Part shown: piece after piece, positions 50,185 to 59,208 of the stretch | Numbering within the stretch: the first letter of the stretch is position 1 | How the letters are laid out: each line of letters begins with the position of its first letter | Assembly: GCF_004681185.1 (NCBI RefSeq) | Contig: NZ_SRIF01000010.1 | Location: 1 to 64,000 of the forward strand | Origin: Haloarcula amylovorans | GTDB lineage: Archaea > Halobacteriota > Halobacteria > Halobacteriales > Haloarculaceae | Reading direction: 5' to 3' | DNA length: 64,000 nucleotides | Translations under genes and position numbers: made by a program | Notes under the pieces: model-generated | The model's input: only the letters and a program-made list of their open reading frames with translations | Databases searched by the model: none | Told to the model about the DNA's origin: nothing

Positions 50185-51143
50185 CCCCGGCTGTCCCAAA
50201 GCATCTCGTTGGCACAATTAGCAAGCAGGATATCCGTGATCGTCTCGACAGTGTCGTCGACGTCGGAGACGAGTAGTCGTGGGATGCTGTTGAGTGCGGT
50301 CACTACGACGATCTCGCCGATAGTGGGTGCAGGCATACAGCACTACCACCCATCGGGAGCGGTGAGTTCCCCTGTGAAGGGAGGCGATCACCTGCGATGA
50401 CGTGCCAGCGACCGTGGTTCTCGTAGACTTCTGCAGCGGCAGGGACTGAACACACACATCATATGTGAATCAGTCTATAGCTATGTGAATCGCTGACAGT
50501 ATCTTTTTCACAGTCGGTGACACTATAATGAATGGACCCTGGCACCCCCCAAGTGACGAACTTGCCTGCAGGGTCTCCTCCCCGAACCGTCGGGTGTGTC
50601 GCCCGGCGGTTCGGACGATACGCATGGTCCACTGCTTGTGATGTCCCGGTTCAAGTTACGCGAAACGATATCACTGTGCCTCTCGGTCGGCCGTACTGAG
50701 ATCGTGTTCGGCGTCCCGTTTTGGTACCGTCGTATCCGTGGTCGTCCCGACCATGATACAGCTGAACCTGCACGCTTCACATCGCCTTTGGGCGACTGCC
50801 ATACTCCAAGGCGAACCATTGTGCGAACTCCCCGGAGTCCGTTTCTGGATCACGCTGTCGACGTCTCGGAGCCGTCGGTAGCGATTGCCAGTCGCCACTA
50901 TGTGGTTGAACGGAACAAGATTGACAAGACAGACCGTCCAGCGTCTAACTGGTAGCTGGGCGCACAGCCATTGTCATGGATGGCCCACTGTGCACTCCCA
51001 GCGGCCAGTGGTGTGTCTGTGTGGCCGTTCACTCGGCCGCACTTTGAGACTGGTGAGCCGTGGCTTGGTGCTGTATTGTCCAGTAGTAGCGAGAGCGCAA
51101 GGCCCGACACAAGCACTATCCGTCGCACAGGGATAGTCGGATA

Positions 51144-51197
51144 TGGATTCCGGCGCACTCTACCGTCCCATTTGACCATCACCACCGCCGGAATCCA
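51144..51197. repeat. Hairpin element, copy 2
   Basis: TGGATTCCGGCG pairs perfectly with CGCCGGAATCCA over 12 bp across a 30-bp centre. The sequence ~50 bp to the left (ACAAGCACTA) is also present left of copy 3, so the repeated unit is longer than the hairpin. Confidence 0.5.
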
Positions 51198-51455
51198 CTC
51201 CTGTCGTCACAGGCCTATAATCGCCGTACAATAATTTCTGGCTTGTTTTGGCGTATTTTTAACATGGCGGTTCGGTCACTGGCTAGACGGGTCCTGGGCT
51301 CGTCACTTCGTTGAAGCTCCGTTCCGGACCACTCCTTGAGCGCGGGCAGCAGGGCCCACGTTTCATGTCGCTGCACGACCGTGGTCGGTAGGCCACAGTT
51401 CCGGGCCTCCCTGGCCGGCCACAAGCACTACATTGTGTGCTGGCGATAATCACCT

Positions 51456-51511
51456 GTGGATTCCGGTTGGGTCCTGTCCGTACCGCGATTACCATTATTC
51501 CCGGAATCCAC
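51456..51511. repeat. Hairpin element, copy 3
   Basis: GTGGATTCCGG pairs perfectly with CCGGAATCCAC over 11 bp across a 34-bp centre. Copy 2 lies 312 bp upstream in the same orientation and shares flanking sequence. Confidence 0.5.
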
Positions 51512-51877
51512 ATCTGTTGCAGTCGTGACGTGGCCGACTATCACGCTGTAGTGCTGGGGTTTTATCACATAGTCTCGCCCACTGATAAGATGGGTCCGAC
51601 GTTCCGTCGTCGGCTTGTACCATTCCCCTGCCTACCCCCTTCCGTACGCGGGCGTCGGGCCCCCATTCCTCGTCGCTGTATAGCTGGTACTGCGTCGGTT
51701 CGATATGGTGAGCAACGGCACAATGGAGGGCTCGTCGCGTGCGCACCGGTATCGGGTCTGAATCAGTCCCAACATTGACAACAATTGACGTATAATGAAT
51801 AGATGGACGCTGAGCGCTACTCGCCGTCTGAAATGGCTCACGACGCCATCAGCCTCTCAGCGTCCGTAGGTGTATCG

Positions 51878-51908
51878 GCGAGGCCGTCATCAGGTCGGCC
51901 TCGCTTTT
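51878..51908 (+). terminator. Terminator-like hairpin followed by T4
   Basis: GCGAGGCCG and CGGCCTCGC form a perfect 9-bp stem with a 9-base loop, directly followed by TTTT. No intact gene precedes it, so if it is a terminator it belonged to a lost gene. Confidence 0.4.
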
Positions 51909-52300
51909 GCGAGACTGTTCGGGAGTACCAGTGGGAGTGACGAGGTACGGGTGGGCATGGTTGGTTAGCTTGGGAGCCTGTTGCGGTAAGCCTGGCCGGC
52001 GTCGGGTAGCGGCGCGGCGGGACGCTCGTTGGTTTGGGTAGGTGCTACGGGCTGTTTGATGCGTATTGTGGGAGGCTGGAAGCGGTGACTGAAGGGAAGC
52101 CACCTAGTCACTCGGCTCGGCGCAGAGTCATCAAGCCAATCGAGACAGGTCCCAGCTGTGGACCGAGATATGGAGAGCCTCTGGGCAACGCAGCCTTGTT
52201 GAAATCCGCAACAGGTGATAGATTTTGACTCGATGGAGTCAGTACAGAGTATACGTCTATCAATCGTCGACAGGGAGCACGAATGGTGATTCGACAGTTG

Positions 52301-52852
52301 TCACCGAAGGCCGAATACGGCGAGACACGTTATCCAGTCGTCACCATCCGGGTTCGGGACGTTAATTGCCGCAGCGTACGCTCCCGAATTGAGCGTGGCC
52401 GACTCGTTGATATACCCAATAACTGTGTCGACAGTCCATGTCTCCGAGTCACCAGCTGTGACTGTCAGTTTTCCGCTACCCGAACTCCTCTGTTCGATCT
52501 CCGACCAGCCGGACGCACTCTTTCTCCACATTGACCACGAGTACGGGTTGAACGTACGGTCGGTCCTTGATGCGTTCGTGAGAGTGAGTTCAAGCGAGTC
52601 TGGTGTGTCACCGACAGTCGGCGTTGGAAGGAGGTATACCGAAGCAGCACCGGCCTCAACCGTCTGGGAACACACTATCTCGTCATCATCGTCAGATGGA
52701 GGGCACTCAAGGCTGGCAATCTCTGTCGCCGATACTGGCGTTGTCGTTGAGTTTGTAGATTGTTCTGACTCAAAGGAGGTACAGCCACTGAGGAGCACAA
52801 TTCCTGTGCCTGCCGAACAGAGAACTGCCCGCCGGGACCAAGGGCGAGTCAT
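52301..52852 (-). CDS. Tat lipoprotein, family unknown
   Basis: The product has 183 residues. It has Arg7-Arg8 and a lipobox ending Leu-Ser-Gly-Cys24, then a Ser/Thr/Glu linker, a Cys-Pro-Pro-Ser-Asp-Asp region and a beta-rich domain with Leu-Glu-Leu-Thr-Leu-Thr-Asn and Trp-Thr-Val-Asp-Thr-Val. The pattern suggests an immunoglobulin-like extracellular domain. Function unknown. Confidence 0.7.
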   Translation of the reverse strand: MTRPWSRRAVLCSAGTGIVLLSGCTSFESEQSTNSTTTPVSATEIASLECPPSDDDDEIVCSQTVEAGAASVYLLPTPTVGDTPDSLELTLTNASRTDRTFNPYSWSMWRKSASGWSEIEQRSSGSGKLTVTAGDSETWTVDTVIGYINESATLNSGAYAAAINVPNPDGDDWITCLAVFGLR

Positions 52853-53041
52853 GACACCATTTTGTTGATAATTGGCATATGTTTTCGGGTAATGTGGTCT
52901 GAACTCACTGTTACGCTCACCTTCGTAGTTTATTCAGTTCTGCTCCGCTGCAATCAGTACATCCAGACCGGCCAGTGCAGGTGACCCATCTATCGTGCCA
53001 GTTCCCCGAAAGCACTTGGTACGATATACAAAGTCAGGTAT

Positions 53042-53341
53042 ATGAACCGTCGTTCTCTCCTCGCCGCGGTGGCTATAGGAACTTCTGGAATCGCTGGGTG
53101 TCAGAATGGATCGGATTGCCCACCACTTCTTTACGTAGATGAAACTAATGAGAGCGAAGTAAACGCTTCTGGGCAGGGTGCTACTCCATTTAGCCAACTC
53201 TCCGAAAAACGAAAACAGGAGTTTACACAAGCGCTTGAAAACGGAGATGCTGAGCTTGACGAAACAGATGATGCATGGACCTCAACGTACTTTGTTGAGT
53301 ACCAAGGAGACTACTACGCCACTGCTGTCGCTGTGTGTTAG
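53042..53341 (+). CDS. Short Tat lipoprotein, family unknown
   Basis: The product has 99 residues. Arg3-Arg4 and a lipobox ending Ile-Ala-Gly-Cys20 are followed by Asp-Cys-Pro-Pro-Leu and a small domain with a Leu-Ser-Glu-Lys-Arg-Lys-Gln-Glu-Phe helix and a final Tyr-Phe-Val-Glu-Tyr-Gln-Gly-Asp-Tyr-Tyr strand. A further Cys ends the protein. The gene is normal length for such small lipoproteins and ends 138 bp before the next one. Confidence 0.65.
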   Translation: MNRRSLLAAVAIGTSGIAGCQNGSDCPPLLYVDETNESEVNASGQGATPFSQLSEKRKQEFTQALENGDAELDETDDAWTSTYFVEYQGDYYATAVAVC

Positions 53342-53440
53342 ATAGGTCAACGCAGTATCACGCCGAGTAGTCAATTCCCAGAATAGTTCAGAATCGAGGT
53401 GGAGATAGAGTGGTTGTATCCTTCCAGAAACGGCCCTACT

Positions 53441-53455
53441 GAAAGGTTATATATG
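53441..53455 (+). promoter_or_regulatory. Promoter of lipoprotein copy B (BRE and TATA-like box)
   Basis: GAAAGGTTATATATG is centred ~28-30 bp before ATG 53479, matching the box before copy A at 42477-42490. Confidence 0.6.
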
Positions 53456-53478
53456 ATATCACTATCTATTCAGATATC

Positions 53479-53913
53479 ATGAACCGAAGAAAAGCGCTGA
53501 AGCACCTCGGAGTTCTTGGTGGTGTGTCGTTTCTGGCTGGCTGTAGTAGCGTTGGTGCGCTTCAGTCAACAGACAGTCTCACCATCAAATTCGATGGTGA
53601 TGAGGAACCCAACAAACAACGAACGATCTCGATATTGATTGGAACATATGACCCAAAAATCGCGTTAGAGTCTGGCTCAACCCCTCCAGAGTGGAATCAA
53701 GATATCCAATTTCAGGCCCTCTATCGGGTAACTCCCGGTGACACACTTCAGCAAGATATATTTATCGACGAACCGGGACAGTACCGGTTTGATGTCTGGG
53801 TAGAAAATAGAGGGTCGATTGGAACAGAGGTCACAATTACAGAGAAAGGTGGATTGGCAGAGCAGCATACTATCGTAATTTCGTCCGAGGGAATGCAACA
53901 CGAGCAGTCATAG
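53479..53913 (+). CDS. Tat lipoprotein, copy B of a duplicated gene
   Basis: The product has 144 residues, the same length as copy A at 42515. It has Arg3-Arg4, lipobox Cys22 and the same beta-sandwich motifs; most substitutions are conservative, so both copies appear to be kept under selection. The neighbouring minus-strand membrane-protein gene is intact here and broken at copy A. Confidence 0.8.
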   Translation: MNRRKALKHLGVLGGVSFLAGCSSVGALQSTDSLTIKFDGDEEPNKQRTISILIGTYDPKIALESGSTPPEWNQDIQFQALYRVTPGDTLQQDIFIDEPGQYRFDVWVENRGSIGTEVTITEKGGLAEQHTIVISSEGMQHEQS

Positions 53914-53965
53914 AATACCTCATTATGCTGCAGACGCAGTAGAGACAGAGTAGCGACGATTAGCG

Positions 53966-54190
53966 TTAGACCATAAAGCCAACGAAGAGTGTCATCATAC
54001 CGAGGAAAACGACTAACATGCCTTTTCCTCGTTGAATGAGCATCCCCTGTTCAGATAATTCAGAATTCTCAAACCTGTTTCCTGAACCGAAATCAACCAA
54101 TTCCTGTGGCCGTATAATGCTGTATCCTCCAAGCATAGATAAGCCGAGTCCGAAAAGAATCAGTGGAATATTCATCACTTCAATGGTCAA
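53966..54190 (-). CDS. Small two-helix membrane protein
   Basis: The product has 74 residues. A first helix covers about 7-26, an Asn/Ser/Glu-rich loop follows (Ser-Gly-Asn-Arg-Phe-Glu-Asn), and a second helix covers 57-74 after Gln-Arg-Gly-Lys-Gly-Met. A truncated copy is found at 43014-43152. The two genes converge with the lipoprotein. Confidence 0.55.
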   Translation of the reverse strand: MTIEVMNIPLILFGLGLSMLGGYSIIRPQELVDFGSGNRFENSELSEQGMLIQRGKGMLVVFLGMMTLFVGFMV

Positions 54191-54302
54191 ATCAAAGGCA
54201 ACTAAAAGTATGGATAATCCGCTCGCTTACCCTCACAGCTCAGTCAGCTGTTCTCCGCTGCAATCACTGCATCCAGATCGCTCAGTGCAGACTGCTGATT
54301 CA

Positions 54303-55019
54303 TTAGGCAGAATAGAACTCAAACTGAGAATTTGCTGTGAGCTGTTGTGACTCAGATATGGTGAGTTGGCTGTGAAGTCGTACTTCAGTCTCGGTTCCTG
54401 TCGGTCTAATCACCCCTAATTGGGTGACCATCTCGTATTCATGGCTAGGGAGACAGGTGTCACTAGGTCCCTCATAGAACAGATAGTGACGTTTTGAATA
54501 AGTCTCATCGGCTTGAATTGAGAGTTCGAATACAGAATCCTCAACCATTTGTGAGAAATCAGCCGGCAGCCGCCAACAGTCAGTTTTCTCAGCGCTTTCG
54601 GATACTGGTGGACCATACCCCATGTGCTCCGGATTAACTGGATACGGGATCACCTCAAATTCACCGGCATTGTACTTGTAGTTCCGTAGTTTCTCCAAAG
54701 CCTGGCCACTTCCACTAGGGAGAATCGTTAGTTCTGTCTTCGTCTCATTCGAGAGGGTGAATTCGATGATTGAGGGCTCGCTTGAACTCGGCTGTGATTG
54801 GATTGTACTCGATATGGTAATTTTCTCATTCAGCAACTTCTCTATCTTAGTGGATGATGGTGTCCCCGTCTCCTGTACTTTCGTGGTAGTTGGTGTCTCC
54901 GACCTCTGCGTTCCAGTTGACGCTGGTATCTCTTCGTTAGAAGACGGTGACGAACACCCAGTTATGACGATCGAACCTCCGAGACTGGCTAACACATCTC
55001 GACGGGACGGCTCCGACAT
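54303..55019 (-). CDS. Tat lipoprotein, family unknown
   Basis: The product has about 238 residues from ATG 55019; a longer reading adds 9 residues that would spoil the signal. Arg6-Arg7 and a lipobox ending Ile-Thr-Gly-Cys22 mark Tat export. A Ser/Thr/Glu-rich linker is followed by a beta-rich domain with Phe-Thr-Leu-Ser-Asn-Glu-Thr and Tyr-Pro-Val-Asn-Pro-Glu. Two Cys (Asp-Cys-Trp-Arg and Thr-Cys-Leu-Pro) could form a disulfide. Function unknown. Confidence 0.7.
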   Translation of the reverse strand: MSEPSRRDVLASLGGSIVITGCSSPSSNEEIPASTGTQRSETPTTTKVQETGTPSSTKIEKLLNEKITISSTIQSQPSSSEPSIIEFTLSNETKTELTILPSGSGQALEKLRNYKYNAGEFEVIPYPVNPEHMGYGPPVSESAEKTDCWRLPADFSQMVEDSVFELSIQADETYSKRHYLFYEGPSDTCLPSHEYEMVTQLGVIRPTGTETEVRLHSQLTISESQQLTANSQFEFYSA

Positions 55020-55312
55020 GATAACCTGTCTATATGTATGGCGCATAGGCTTTGTGTCAGCTGGAGCAGAGCCCTAGTGGTGGTATCCTACATCCTGAAC
55101 AGTTCGCACGCTCATCCTCATAGCGTATTCAGTCCCGCTCCGCTGTATTCAGTACACCCAGACCGGTCACTATAGAGGGCCTCTCCAATACGGTGGGATC
55201 CTTCCGCGAGAATATCAGCTGAACTTCTTCCGACTCGACAAAGAATAGTACACAGCGAGATTATTCGCTCGTGACCTTGATTACTACGCGCAGATGACTA
55301 CTGTGTACGCAA

Positions 55313-56188
55313 ATGGGTCACGTCTACTACCACCATCCCGGTGACAAGCAATTCTCTCTTGACTACGTACATTCGGACCCGGTCGAAATCGTCTCGCAGA
55401 TCATTGATTACGATGACGACGTCGCAGTGAAGGTCCAGGCATACGATATCGACGAAGAATTTTACGTCATCTATACATCCCGCGTCGGTGGTGAGCCTGT
55501 TCGTGAAATCGATTTCAACCTGAATGAGTCACTCGCGAAGATGAGCGAGGACAACAGCACCATCGTCGTTCGGCTGCTTGAGATCTACCGCGCCCTCATC
55601 GCTCAGAATGAGGAGGAAGAAGGCGTTCCTGTCGAGGCATACAAGAAGATCGACGTCGACGCGCTGCCTGACGTGCTTGATCGGACGGCGTGGGAGGGCG
55701 CAGCAACAGCTGTTGCGGGTCGACTTGCCTCGAACCTGATTCTGAAACACGCACTTCCGAACGCTAACCACCGGACGGCTGTCGCACTGGTCCAGTTCTA
55801 CCTCCGGCGTCTGAATCCGGACTTCTCGATGCCGGACACGTCCGTCGAAATCGGTCCAGAATCGTACGACTGGCGGGAGTGGGTGAACGAGTACATCAAC
55901 GAGTCAAAGCGGCTATTGACTGTTCGACGGAAGAACGTCCTCTTCAAGCATCTGTACCGCTTCGGCGCGAGAACGCTTGAGCGCAAACACGCGGTCGAAA
56001 TCGACTTGACCGCATATGAGCTGGATATGTACCCGAGTAAGGCGAAGATCGCTTATGCGGAGCAGCACGAAGCGCTATGGATCGAGTTCGTCGAGGAGGC
56101 CGTCGAACGCGCAGGGTATCCAGACTTGAAGGAAACGCCAGCGCTATCGAAAGCAGCGTTCGCTGAAAAGATTCGGACCCTCGACTAA
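55313..56188 (+). CDS. Fic/Doc-like protein
   Basis: The product has 291 residues. The core motif is His146-Ala-Leu-Pro-Asn-Ala-Asn-His-Arg154-Thr-Ala, which fits the Doc variant HxFxxANxR with Leu in place of Phe. An N-terminal beta-rich region of ~85 residues precedes it, and a helical C-terminus of ~130 residues follows. Fic proteins transfer AMP to targets, and Doc phosphorylates EF-Tu. The canonical loop is altered, so activity is uncertain. A 34-residue opposing gene follows, and a broken paralogue lies at 48.5 kb. Confidence 0.65.
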   Translation: MGHVYYHHPGDKQFSLDYVHSDPVEIVSQIIDYDDDVAVKVQAYDIDEEFYVIYTSRVGGEPVREIDFNLNESLAKMSEDNSTIVVRLLEIYRALIAQNEEEEGVPVEAYKKIDVDALPDVLDRTAWEGAATAVAGRLASNLILKHALPNANHRTAVALVQFYLRRLNPDFSMPDTSVEIGPESYDWREWVNEYINESKRLLTVRRKNVLFKHLYRFGARTLERKHAVEIDLTAYELDMYPSKAKIAYAEQHEALWIEFVEEAVERAGYPDLKETPALSKAAFAEKIRTLD

Positions 56189-56197
56189 GGAGTGTCG

Positions 56198-56302
56198 TTA
56201 GTCTTGGAGCGTGGCGACTGTTCGGCCCGTTTCTTCGGCCTCTTGGCTGCGCGACATATTGTACGTCGCGAGCGCTTCGTCAACCGCCTCATCAAGACTC
56301 AT
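56198..56302 (-). CDS. 34-residue hypothetical peptide next to the Fic-like gene
   Basis: The frame from ATG 56302 reads Leu-Asp-Glu-Ala-Val-Asp-Glu-Ala-Leu-Ala-Thr-Tyr-Asn-Met-Ser-Arg and ends Thr-Val-Ala-Thr-Leu-Gln-Asp. It could be one helix of a partner or antitoxin, or the end of a decayed gene; the minus-strand frame just upstream (Asp-Ile-Asp-Leu-Leu-Ser-Glu-Thr-Val-Ala-Leu) looks like a remnant too. Weak evidence. Confidence 0.3.
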   Translation of the reverse strand: MSLDEAVDEALATYNMSRSQEAEETGRTVATLQD

Positions 56303-56491
56303 TGGTCACCCTAATTTTGGGTCTTCTCTCGTATAAACGCTTGCATGGCCCCAGACACGATCAGTGCGACTGTTTCCGAGAGTAAATCAATATCCACCCA
56401 GCGAGCGTTTGGATCCGCGATAGAGTGAGTGGACAAGCGGTCGTCTGACGGCTGCAGAGTATTCCAGTTTGCTTGGATAGCTGACGAGTGA

Positions 56492-57766
56492 CTATCGTCC
56501 GAACGCATACATCCCATTAGCTGCGACCACGTATACGCCACCTTCAACTAGCGTCGGTGGCCCACGAACGCCTGCCTGTACTGTATCTGATATCGTTTGT
56601 TCGGCTGTCCCATGTTGCCAGCGTTTAGCGCCGTCGTCACGACCGATCGCGAACACTGTTCGGTGGTCGTATCCGCCTTCACCAACATAGACGGCATCCG
56701 TCCCGACAGTCGGCGTCGTCGCTTGGTTCATATCGAACTGCCACTGGTTCGTTCCGGCAGCGGTTAGCGCGTGGAGGCCTGTCTCAGTGCCAACGTATAC
56801 GTCGTCGCCGGTGACAGCAGCAGCTGTTCCTCGGTCGGGTTTCCCCACCTTTGCCGACCAGTGTTCAGTTCCGTCTGCCGTTGCGACTGCGTGAAGGTGT
56901 CCGGCCGTATCGGTCACGTAGACCGTTCCATCAGCGACAGATGGCGTCGTCTCAGTAGGGACAGCAAAGCTGACTCGCCAAGCTTCACTGCCATCAGCAG
57001 TATTGAGTGCGACGAGGTCACCATCGACGACGAACAGCAGATCGTCAGCGACAGCTATGGAGCCTCGAAGATGTAATTCGCCTGTGCCGAGCTCGGTCTG
57101 CCACTGTTTCTCCCCAGTTGCTACGTCAAACGCGAAGGCTTCAGTAGCCCACTCTGCAAACGATCCGTTGGCGAGGTAAGCAGTTCCGTCAACGACAACG
57201 GGTGATCCCGGTGGACCGCGGCCGATATCCTGTTTCCATAGTTGGGTGCCCGTCTGGCGGTCGAAGGCAAAAAGCAGGCTGTAGCTCTGCAGGACAATCG
57301 TCTCATCGTCGACGACTGGCATACCGAGCGCGCCACCGTTTTCGACTTGTGTCGTCCACTGTACTCGCCCGGTAGCAGCATTTCGAGCGACGAGAGCGTT
57401 TTTCCTGCTGTATTCGGTTGTGTAGAGGGTGCCGTCAGCTACGACCGGTGGTGAGGATTGGACAAAGAACTGCCAGTAGACTGCCGGTGTGTTGGGGACT
57501 GCCGTCACATCCTGCCGATGACCTGTATTGCCTGTATCGGCCTGAAACCGCGTCCACTCGGTCGTCGTTGGCATCGGTTTTGGATCCTGAGGCGCACCCG
57601 CTGTCGGCTCTGGTGGTGGGAACTGTTCGGCCGTCTCTGTCGCTGTCGGCCCAGACGGTGTTGCTGAAGCGGGATCAGGTGACGTCTTACCGGTGCAGCC
57701 GGTAAGCAGCCCACCGAGGGCAAGCCCGCTCCACTGGAGGACGGTTCTACGAGTGCGGGGAGGCAT
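56492..57766 (-). CDS. PQQ-type beta-propeller lipoprotein
   Basis: The product has 424 residues. It has Arg6-Arg7 and a lipobox ending Leu-Thr-Gly-Cys24, a Pro/Thr-rich linker to ~75, then repeated propeller blades with Asp-Ala-Thr/Asn-Ala-Ala-Thr-Gly-Arg-Val-Gln-Trp, Asp-Gly-Thr-Ala/Val-Tyr and Asp-Gly-Ser-Glu-Ala-Trp units. Seven or eight repeats are visible. It is a relative of the protein at 25502 but not a close one. Role may be scaffolding of an outer-surface complex or redox; no ligand residues are evident. Confidence 0.8.
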   Translation of the reverse strand: MPPRTRRTVLQWSGLALGGLLTGCTGKTSPDPASATPSGPTATETAEQFPPPEPTAGAPQDPKPMPTTTEWTRFQADTGNTGHRQDVTAVPNTPAVYWQFFVQSSPPVVADGTLYTTEYSRKNALVARNAATGRVQWTTQVENGGALGMPVVDDETIVLQSYSLLFAFDRQTGTQLWKQDIGRGPPGSPVVVDGTAYLANGSFAEWATEAFAFDVATGEKQWQTELGTGELHLRGSIAVADDLLFVVDGDLVALNTADGSEAWRVSFAVPTETTPSVADGTVYVTDTAGHLHAVATADGTEHWSAKVGKPDRGTAAAVTGDDVYVGTETGLHALTAAGTNQWQFDMNQATTPTVGTDAVYVGEGGYDHRTVFAIGRDDGAKRWQHGTAEQTISDTVQAGVRGPPTLVEGGVYVVAANGMYAFGR

Positions 57767-58074
57767 CAGCTAGTTGTGGTCAAACTGCTATCATAAGTTT
57801 TGTGTGAAGTGTGGTGTTGAAACGGAAAACTGAGCGGTCTTTATCGGACATAGCGACTCTACACCGGTCAATTTGGATACTGCGACGCTAGTGCGATACG
57901 TTGTCGGGGGCAGTATCTATTCTCTAGACCGCGTTGTCTCACTAAGGACAGACAAAGTAACTCCTGTTGTGACTGCTGAGATGCTGGAGAGGTATCGGCG
58001 ACGGTTCATACAGGGTGGTCCTCGGTCATACAATATTTCGAGCATCCATGTTCTATACAGGTCATTTCGACAAA
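57767..58074. other. Gap without a gene
   Basis: Nothing convincing is encoded between the beta-propeller gene and the truncated fragment. A short plus-strand frame around 57.87-58.10 kb has no recognisable content. Confidence 0.3.
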
Positions 58075-58300
58075 TCAGTCGCATCCGGGTTGCTGACGGC
58101 TAATCTCCGCTTTAGTCAGTACTATTTTGAAAAGATAGTCTCCACATTGGTCAGTACTTGCTACCCATTCCGTTGAGGCAACGGCTGTGTTCACTGAAAT
58201 ACGATATTCTCCTGATTGAGTTGCAACAGTAGACATACTCCTCGCTTGGCCAGCGCTAATGGTGATCTCTTCCGCGAATTCGGCCGTGGTGAATCGCCAG
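58075..58300 (-). pseudogene. C-terminal fragment of an exported beta-rich protein, cut by the IS
   Basis: The minus-strand codons from the IS boundary read Ser-Ser-Tyr-Val-Trp-Arg-Phe-Thr-Thr-Ala and Ser-Gly-Glu-Tyr-Arg-Ile-Ser-Val-Asn-Thr, then end with Cys-Gly-Asp-Tyr and Pro-Gly-Cys-Asp. This looks like the end of a lipoprotein-type beta-sandwich. The N-terminal part is not found on the other side of the insertion, so it was lost when the IS arrived or later. Confidence 0.5.
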
Positions 58301-59175
58301 ACGTAGCTTGATTTCACGGTTTCAGCGACTGCTTGATGTTGTGAACGACACACATCAGGACGAGTTCTCGAAATTCACCGTACCAAGTTCGCGCACGCAC
58401 GGCGTCGCCGAGCGTGCGCTTGATCGTCGAGAAGACGGTCTCACACATCGCTCGTTGGCGGTATCGAGGCCCATCGATCCGCGCGTTGTGCGCGTGATCG
58501 ATGGGCCGGAACTCACGATGTTTGATCAGCGGCCTCACGCCCTCTTCGCGGAGTTTGTCGCGTAATTCCATCCAGTCGTATCCTTTGTCCGCAGCGAGGC
58601 TGGCGAGGTCGCCCGCGTTGCGGCGGGCGACCTGCCAGCCGAGCTGTGTATCGTGGCGTTTCTCGGTCGTACAGTGAACGTCCAGAATTGCTTGACTTTC
58701 TGTGTCAACGAGAGCTGTCGCTTTGAGCGTCTGAACCCGGTAATTCGTCCGCCGACAGTAGTGTTTGCTCGCGTTTTCGCGGTCGAAAAACGTCGCGTCG
58801 ATTGCGGCGTGACCGCTCGGCTCGTGCAGCTGCGCCGAGAGGCGCAGCAGCACTCGCCAGAGTGCTGTCTTGATTCTGTCAAACCACTTGACTAGCGTGG
58901 AATGATCGGGGAGATCGGCCGCGTTGAGGCCGATCTCCCCGAGTATTTGAGGCATCTCGCTCAGCAAATCAAGTGCTTCTCGGTAAGATTTCTCCAAGTA
59001 AACCCGCAGACAATGCAGCGATACGACGGCGTAGTCGGCGAAGCCGCCACCCCCGTCGGGGGCGGCGACTTCGCCTCGGCCACCGACAGCATTTTTAGCT
59101 AACTGAACCGCTTTGCTCGTGAAGCGGGAGATCTTCGACATGAACCATCGGCGGTTTCCCGCTTCATTCCACTAG
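58300..59175 (-). mobile_element. IS5-type insertion sequence (ends approximate)
   Basis: One transposase gene fills the element. I could not see clean terminal inverted repeats or a target duplication by eye, so the limits are estimates from the flanking truncated genes. Confidence 0.6.
58314..59141 (-). CDS. IS5-family transposase
   Basis: The product has 275 residues. The DDE set is visible: Asp in Ala-Ala-Ile-Asp-Ala-Thr-Phe, Asp in Ala-Ala-Asp-Lys-Gly-Tyr-Asp, and Glu in the Y(2)R(3)E(6)K signature (Tyr-Arg-Gln-Arg-Ala-Met-Cys-Glu...Lys). The N-terminus has helical DNA-binding character. The frame is uninterrupted and could be active. Confidence 0.9.
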   Translation of the reverse strand: MSKISRFTSKAVQLAKNAVGGRGEVAAPDGGGGFADYAVVSLHCLRVYLEKSYREALDLLSEMPQILGEIGLNAADLPDHSTLVKWFDRIKTALWRVLLRLSAQLHEPSGHAAIDATFFDRENASKHYCRRTNYRVQTLKATALVDTESQAILDVHCTTEKRHDTQLGWQVARRNAGDLASLAADKGYDWMELRDKLREEGVRPLIKHREFRPIDHAHNARIDGPRYRQRAMCETVFSTIKRTLGDAVRARTWYGEFRELVLMCVVHNIKQSLKP

Positions 59176-59208
59176 TTCTGACGGTCGAAGCCGACGCCGT
59201 CCAGCGAT

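Larger units (their letters stand above)
49719..52300. other. Long region without intact genes, remnants and hairpins
   Basis: In ~2.6 kb I see no gene with support. Minus-strand pieces at about 49.92-50.05 kb and 50.20-50.34 kb encode similar peptides (Arg-Leu-Leu-Val-x-x-Val-Asn/Asp-Asp-Thr...Thr-Ile and Leu-Ala...Ala-x-Glu), two decayed copies of one unknown gene end. A strong hairpin lies at 50582-50614 (12 of 13 paired). Three ~55-bp hairpin elements are listed separately. A terminator-like hairpin is at 51878-51904. The region looks like accumulated remnants. Confidence 0.5.
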
